Source: a candidate division WWE3 bacterium UBA1397
GTDB lineage: Bacteria; Patescibacteriota; WWE3; UBA101185; UBA10185
Direction: 5' to 3'
DNA length: 7,180 bases
Assembly: GCA_002305205.1 (NCBI GenBank)
Contig: DBQJ01000012.1
Location: 1-7,180, forward strand
Below are positions 5,780 to 7,180 of this stretch, piece by piece. The position numbers and the translations under genes were made by a program. How positions within the stretch are numbered: the first letter of the stretch is position 1; every line of letters starts with the position of its first letter. The notes under the pieces are model-generated. The model made no database searches. It worked only from the letters and a program-made list of their open reading frames with translations, and was not told the DNA's origin.

Positions 5780-6241
5780 CCCTAGAAAGGAGGTGATCCA
5801 GCCGCAGATTCCCCTACGGCTACCTTGTTTCGACTTCATCCTCATCACTGATTCCACCGTGAGCCCATACAAAATGAGACTTCGGGTGGCCCCAGCTTTG
5901 CTGACGTGACGGGCAGTGTGTGCAAGACCCGAGAACGTATTCACCGCTGTATAACTTACCAGCGATTACTAGCGATTCCAGCTTCATGGAGTCGAATTGC
6001 AGACTCCAATCCGAATTGAGACCGTTTTTTAGGGATTTGCTCATGCCTTGCGGCTTTGCTTCCCGTTGTGACGGCCATTGTAGCATGCTTCTAGCCCAGG
6101 ACGTAAGGGCAATACCGACTTGACGTCATCCCCACCTTCCTCCCCGTTGCCGAGGCAGTTCCGCTAGAGTGATACAACTAACGGTAGGGGTTGCGCTCGT
6201 TAACCCACTTAAGGGTACGCCTCACGGTACGAGCTGACGAC

Positions 6242-7086
6242 CATGTGTAAACTCTATTATTACTAATAGCACTGACTATATCATCATCCGTAACTAGCAA
6301 GTAACGGAGATCGGCATCTAATAAATTTCCTAGTCACATCATTAATTGATGTGGGAATAATTTATTTCTCCACTTAAGGATCAGTCGATACGGGGTCATT
6401 GTAGTTTAGTTGAATATGGTTTTAGTCCCATTATTAATGAGTCTAAATTTTTCTCAGAAAAGTATAGACAATAAGTATGAGCTTGTTTGTAGTAATACAT
6501 TTTAACCTTGTAATTGCTTAAAAGGGATAGATTTTTCTCTGCATCTTCCAAAGAACCATAGGATATCCTAAAATATCTTCTTATTCCTTTGGAAATAGAT
6601 CCTTCTCCATCAAATCTTCCAGCAATATAGGGTAATAAATTTTCTTTGATCATAGTATGCCTATTATTCAAAGCCCATATAAATTCCCTAACTAAGGATC
6701 TAGAATTAACATACAAATGAAACGCTACTTTCTTATTACTAAAAGAACTCAGAAAAGACTTTTTTATTTCTGGTAAAAAATTCTTTTCACAATCACCATA
6801 TATTCTTAGTCTAATCCTATCTGTAGAAAATCTTGATAATAAAAATCTGGCAAATCTGCTTATCAAGATAGGATCAGTATTACTTAAACCAACACTGCTA
6901 GTCCTTAAATACTTATCTGCACCCCAAAGACCTAGTATATAGGTATCTTCAGGATTAATTAACAAACTACTTAGACTTCCCACGGTATTGTCCATGAACA
7001 ATATATTATCACAATGTTCATTAGGATTTCACCGTTATTAGCCGATTTATTCGATTCATCTTACGATGAAAAGGGCCATCGTGCAT
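6242..7086 (-). ncRNA. Group I self-splicing intron in 16S rRNA
   Basis: An 845-nt insertion between GCATGGCT and GTCGTCAGC, E. coli positions about 1060/1061. The 5' exon ends in U and the intron in G, as group I requires. P1 is exon GGCU with intron GGCC (7077-7074), including the U-G at the splice site, extended by AU/AU. P10 is ACGAU (7082-7078) with exon GUCGU. P2 is UUCAUC-GUAA-GAUGAA (7070-7055). P4 is likely AUAACGG (7038-7032) with CCGUAU (6393-6388). P7 is GACUA (6335-6331) with UAGUC (6278-6274), the latter within the conserved GAUAUAGUC. P3 is either AAUAAAU/AUUUAUU (7051-7045, 6326-6320) or AUCGGC/GCCGAU. P8 is at 6307-6288, and P9 is CUAUUA-GUAA-UAAUAG (6269-6254). Subgroup not assigned. 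The endonuclease gene sits between the P4 strands, in the P5 loop. Confidence 0.93.
6396..6995 (-). CDS. LAGLIDADG homing endonuclease within the intron
   Basis: A 199-residue monomeric homing endonuclease with two LAGLIDADG helices, one per half. They are YILGLWGADK (19-28; metal-binding Asp27) and YIAGRFDGEG (123-132; Glu131). Both catalytic acids are present, though the first motif departs from consensus at its end (GADK in place of DADG). Such enzymes cut an intronless 16S allele at the insertion site and so spread the intron by repair; some also assist splicing as maturases. The length is close to the lower end for two-motif forms. I chose the ATG at 6995; a TTG two codons upstream is possible. 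There is no Shine-Dalgarno. It must be translated from unspliced precursor or excised intron. The TGA stop ends three bases from the P4 strand, so gene and ribozyme are tightly packed. It appears intact, so homing may still be active. Confidence 0.92.
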   Translation of the reverse strand: MDNTVGSLSSLLINPEDTYILGLWGADKYLRTSSVGLSNTDPILISRFARFLLSRFSTDRIRLRIYGDCEKNFLPEIKKSFLSSFSNKKVAFHLYVNSRSLVREFIWALNNRHTMIKENLLPYIAGRFDGEGSISKGIRRYFRISYGSLEDAEKNLSLLSNYKVKMYYYKQAHTYCLYFSEKNLDSLIMGLKPYSTKLQ

Positions 7087-7180
7087 AGCCATGCAACACC
7101 TGTGTAAGCTCCGGACTGGATACCGGTCGTTCCCCTTTCGGTTCACTACTTCATGCATGTCAAGCCTTGGTAAGGTTCTT

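Larger units (their letters stand above)
5785..7180 (-). rRNA. rrs: 16S ribosomal RNA, 3' portion, interrupted by an intron
   Basis: The 3' end is GGATCACCTCCTTTCT (5800-5785), with the anti-Shine-Dalgarno intact. Exon sequence is 5785-6241 (457 nt) and 7087-7180 (94 nt); the 5' two thirds lie beyond the edge. Landmarks on the minus strand are AAGAACCTTACC at the right edge, GCATGGCT before the intron, GTCGTCAGCTCG after it, AACGAGCGCAACCC, GGAATCGCTAGTAATCGC, and a decoding region close to consensus. E. coli has 482 nt for the same 3' segment, so this one is about 25 nt shorter; helix 44 accounts for roughly 13. Departures from consensus are U for C at 1400, A for U at 1498, and a swapped GGG/CCC pairing in helix 36. 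It is followed by a hairpin-rich trailer and its own terminator, with no 23S gene. The swapped helix and intact core suggest a functional gene from a divergent CPR lineage. Confidence 0.97.

Noticed and set aside
5747..6123. Open reading frames on both strands over the 16S 3' region
   Set aside because: They lie within well-conserved 16S sequence, so they are chance frames.
1055..6398. TGA read as glycine or tryptophan (alternative genetic code)
   Set aside because: TGA ends rep, the 60-aa gene and the homing endonuclease at sensible lengths, and no in-frame TGA lies inside a conserved motif.
5690..7180. Degenerate 16S pseudogene
   Set aside because: Compensatory pairing in helix 36, intact anti-Shine-Dalgarno and decoding-site adenines, and an intron with an intact guide all argue for a functional gene, although read support for the two P-site changes is unverified.

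Overview
The window looks like AT-rich chromosome from a Candidate Phyla Radiation (Patescibacteria) bacterium. The main evidence is the right-hand end: the 3' part of a bacterial 16S rRNA gene on the minus strand, interrupted by a group I intron that encodes a LAGLIDADG homing endonuclease. The rRNA is divergent but has an intact anti-Shine-Dalgarno (CCUCC). Introns in 16S genes and mismatches at universal primer sites are established traits of this radiation. TGA ends several genes, so the TGA=Gly code of Gracilibacteria and Absconditabacteria does not apply. The phylum cannot be fixed from this fragment.

Layout. (1) Positions 1-2991, minus strand: a mobile-element-like operon of a 250-aa protein of unknown function, a 60-aa protein, an HUH-type rolling-circle replication initiator and a large serine recombinase cut by the window edge. 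The last three overlap (14 bp, then 4 bp), suggesting translational coupling. (2) Positions 3018-3157: the regulatory region between this operon and a divergent gene. It holds a nested set of inverted repeats that could be an operator or a rolling-circle origin. (3) Positions 3158-4012, plus: a PhnP-like metallo-beta-lactamase-fold hydrolase. (4) Positions 4107-4550, minus: a highly charged, probably disordered protein of unknown function. (5) Positions 4647-5487, plus: a class I SAM-dependent methyltransferase broken by a one-base frameshift. (6) Positions 5469-5784: the 3' trailer of the 16S transcript, rich in hairpins and ending in an intrinsic terminator. (7) Positions 5785-7180, minus: the 16S rRNA 3' portion with its 845-nt intron.

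How the parts fit. The Rep and the recombinase together suggest an element that can both integrate and replicate by rolling circle. The single genes to its right look like ordinary chromosome. Three of them (MBL hydrolase, charged protein, methyltransferase) share one arrangement: a -10 hexamer followed by exactly six bases and then the ATG, as expected for leaderless mRNAs. By contrast, rep has a strong Shine-Dalgarno. The 16S gene has no 23S downstream of it and appears to be transcribed alone. It also carries two substitutions at P-site decoding positions (C1400U and U1498A, E. coli numbering), which deserve checking.
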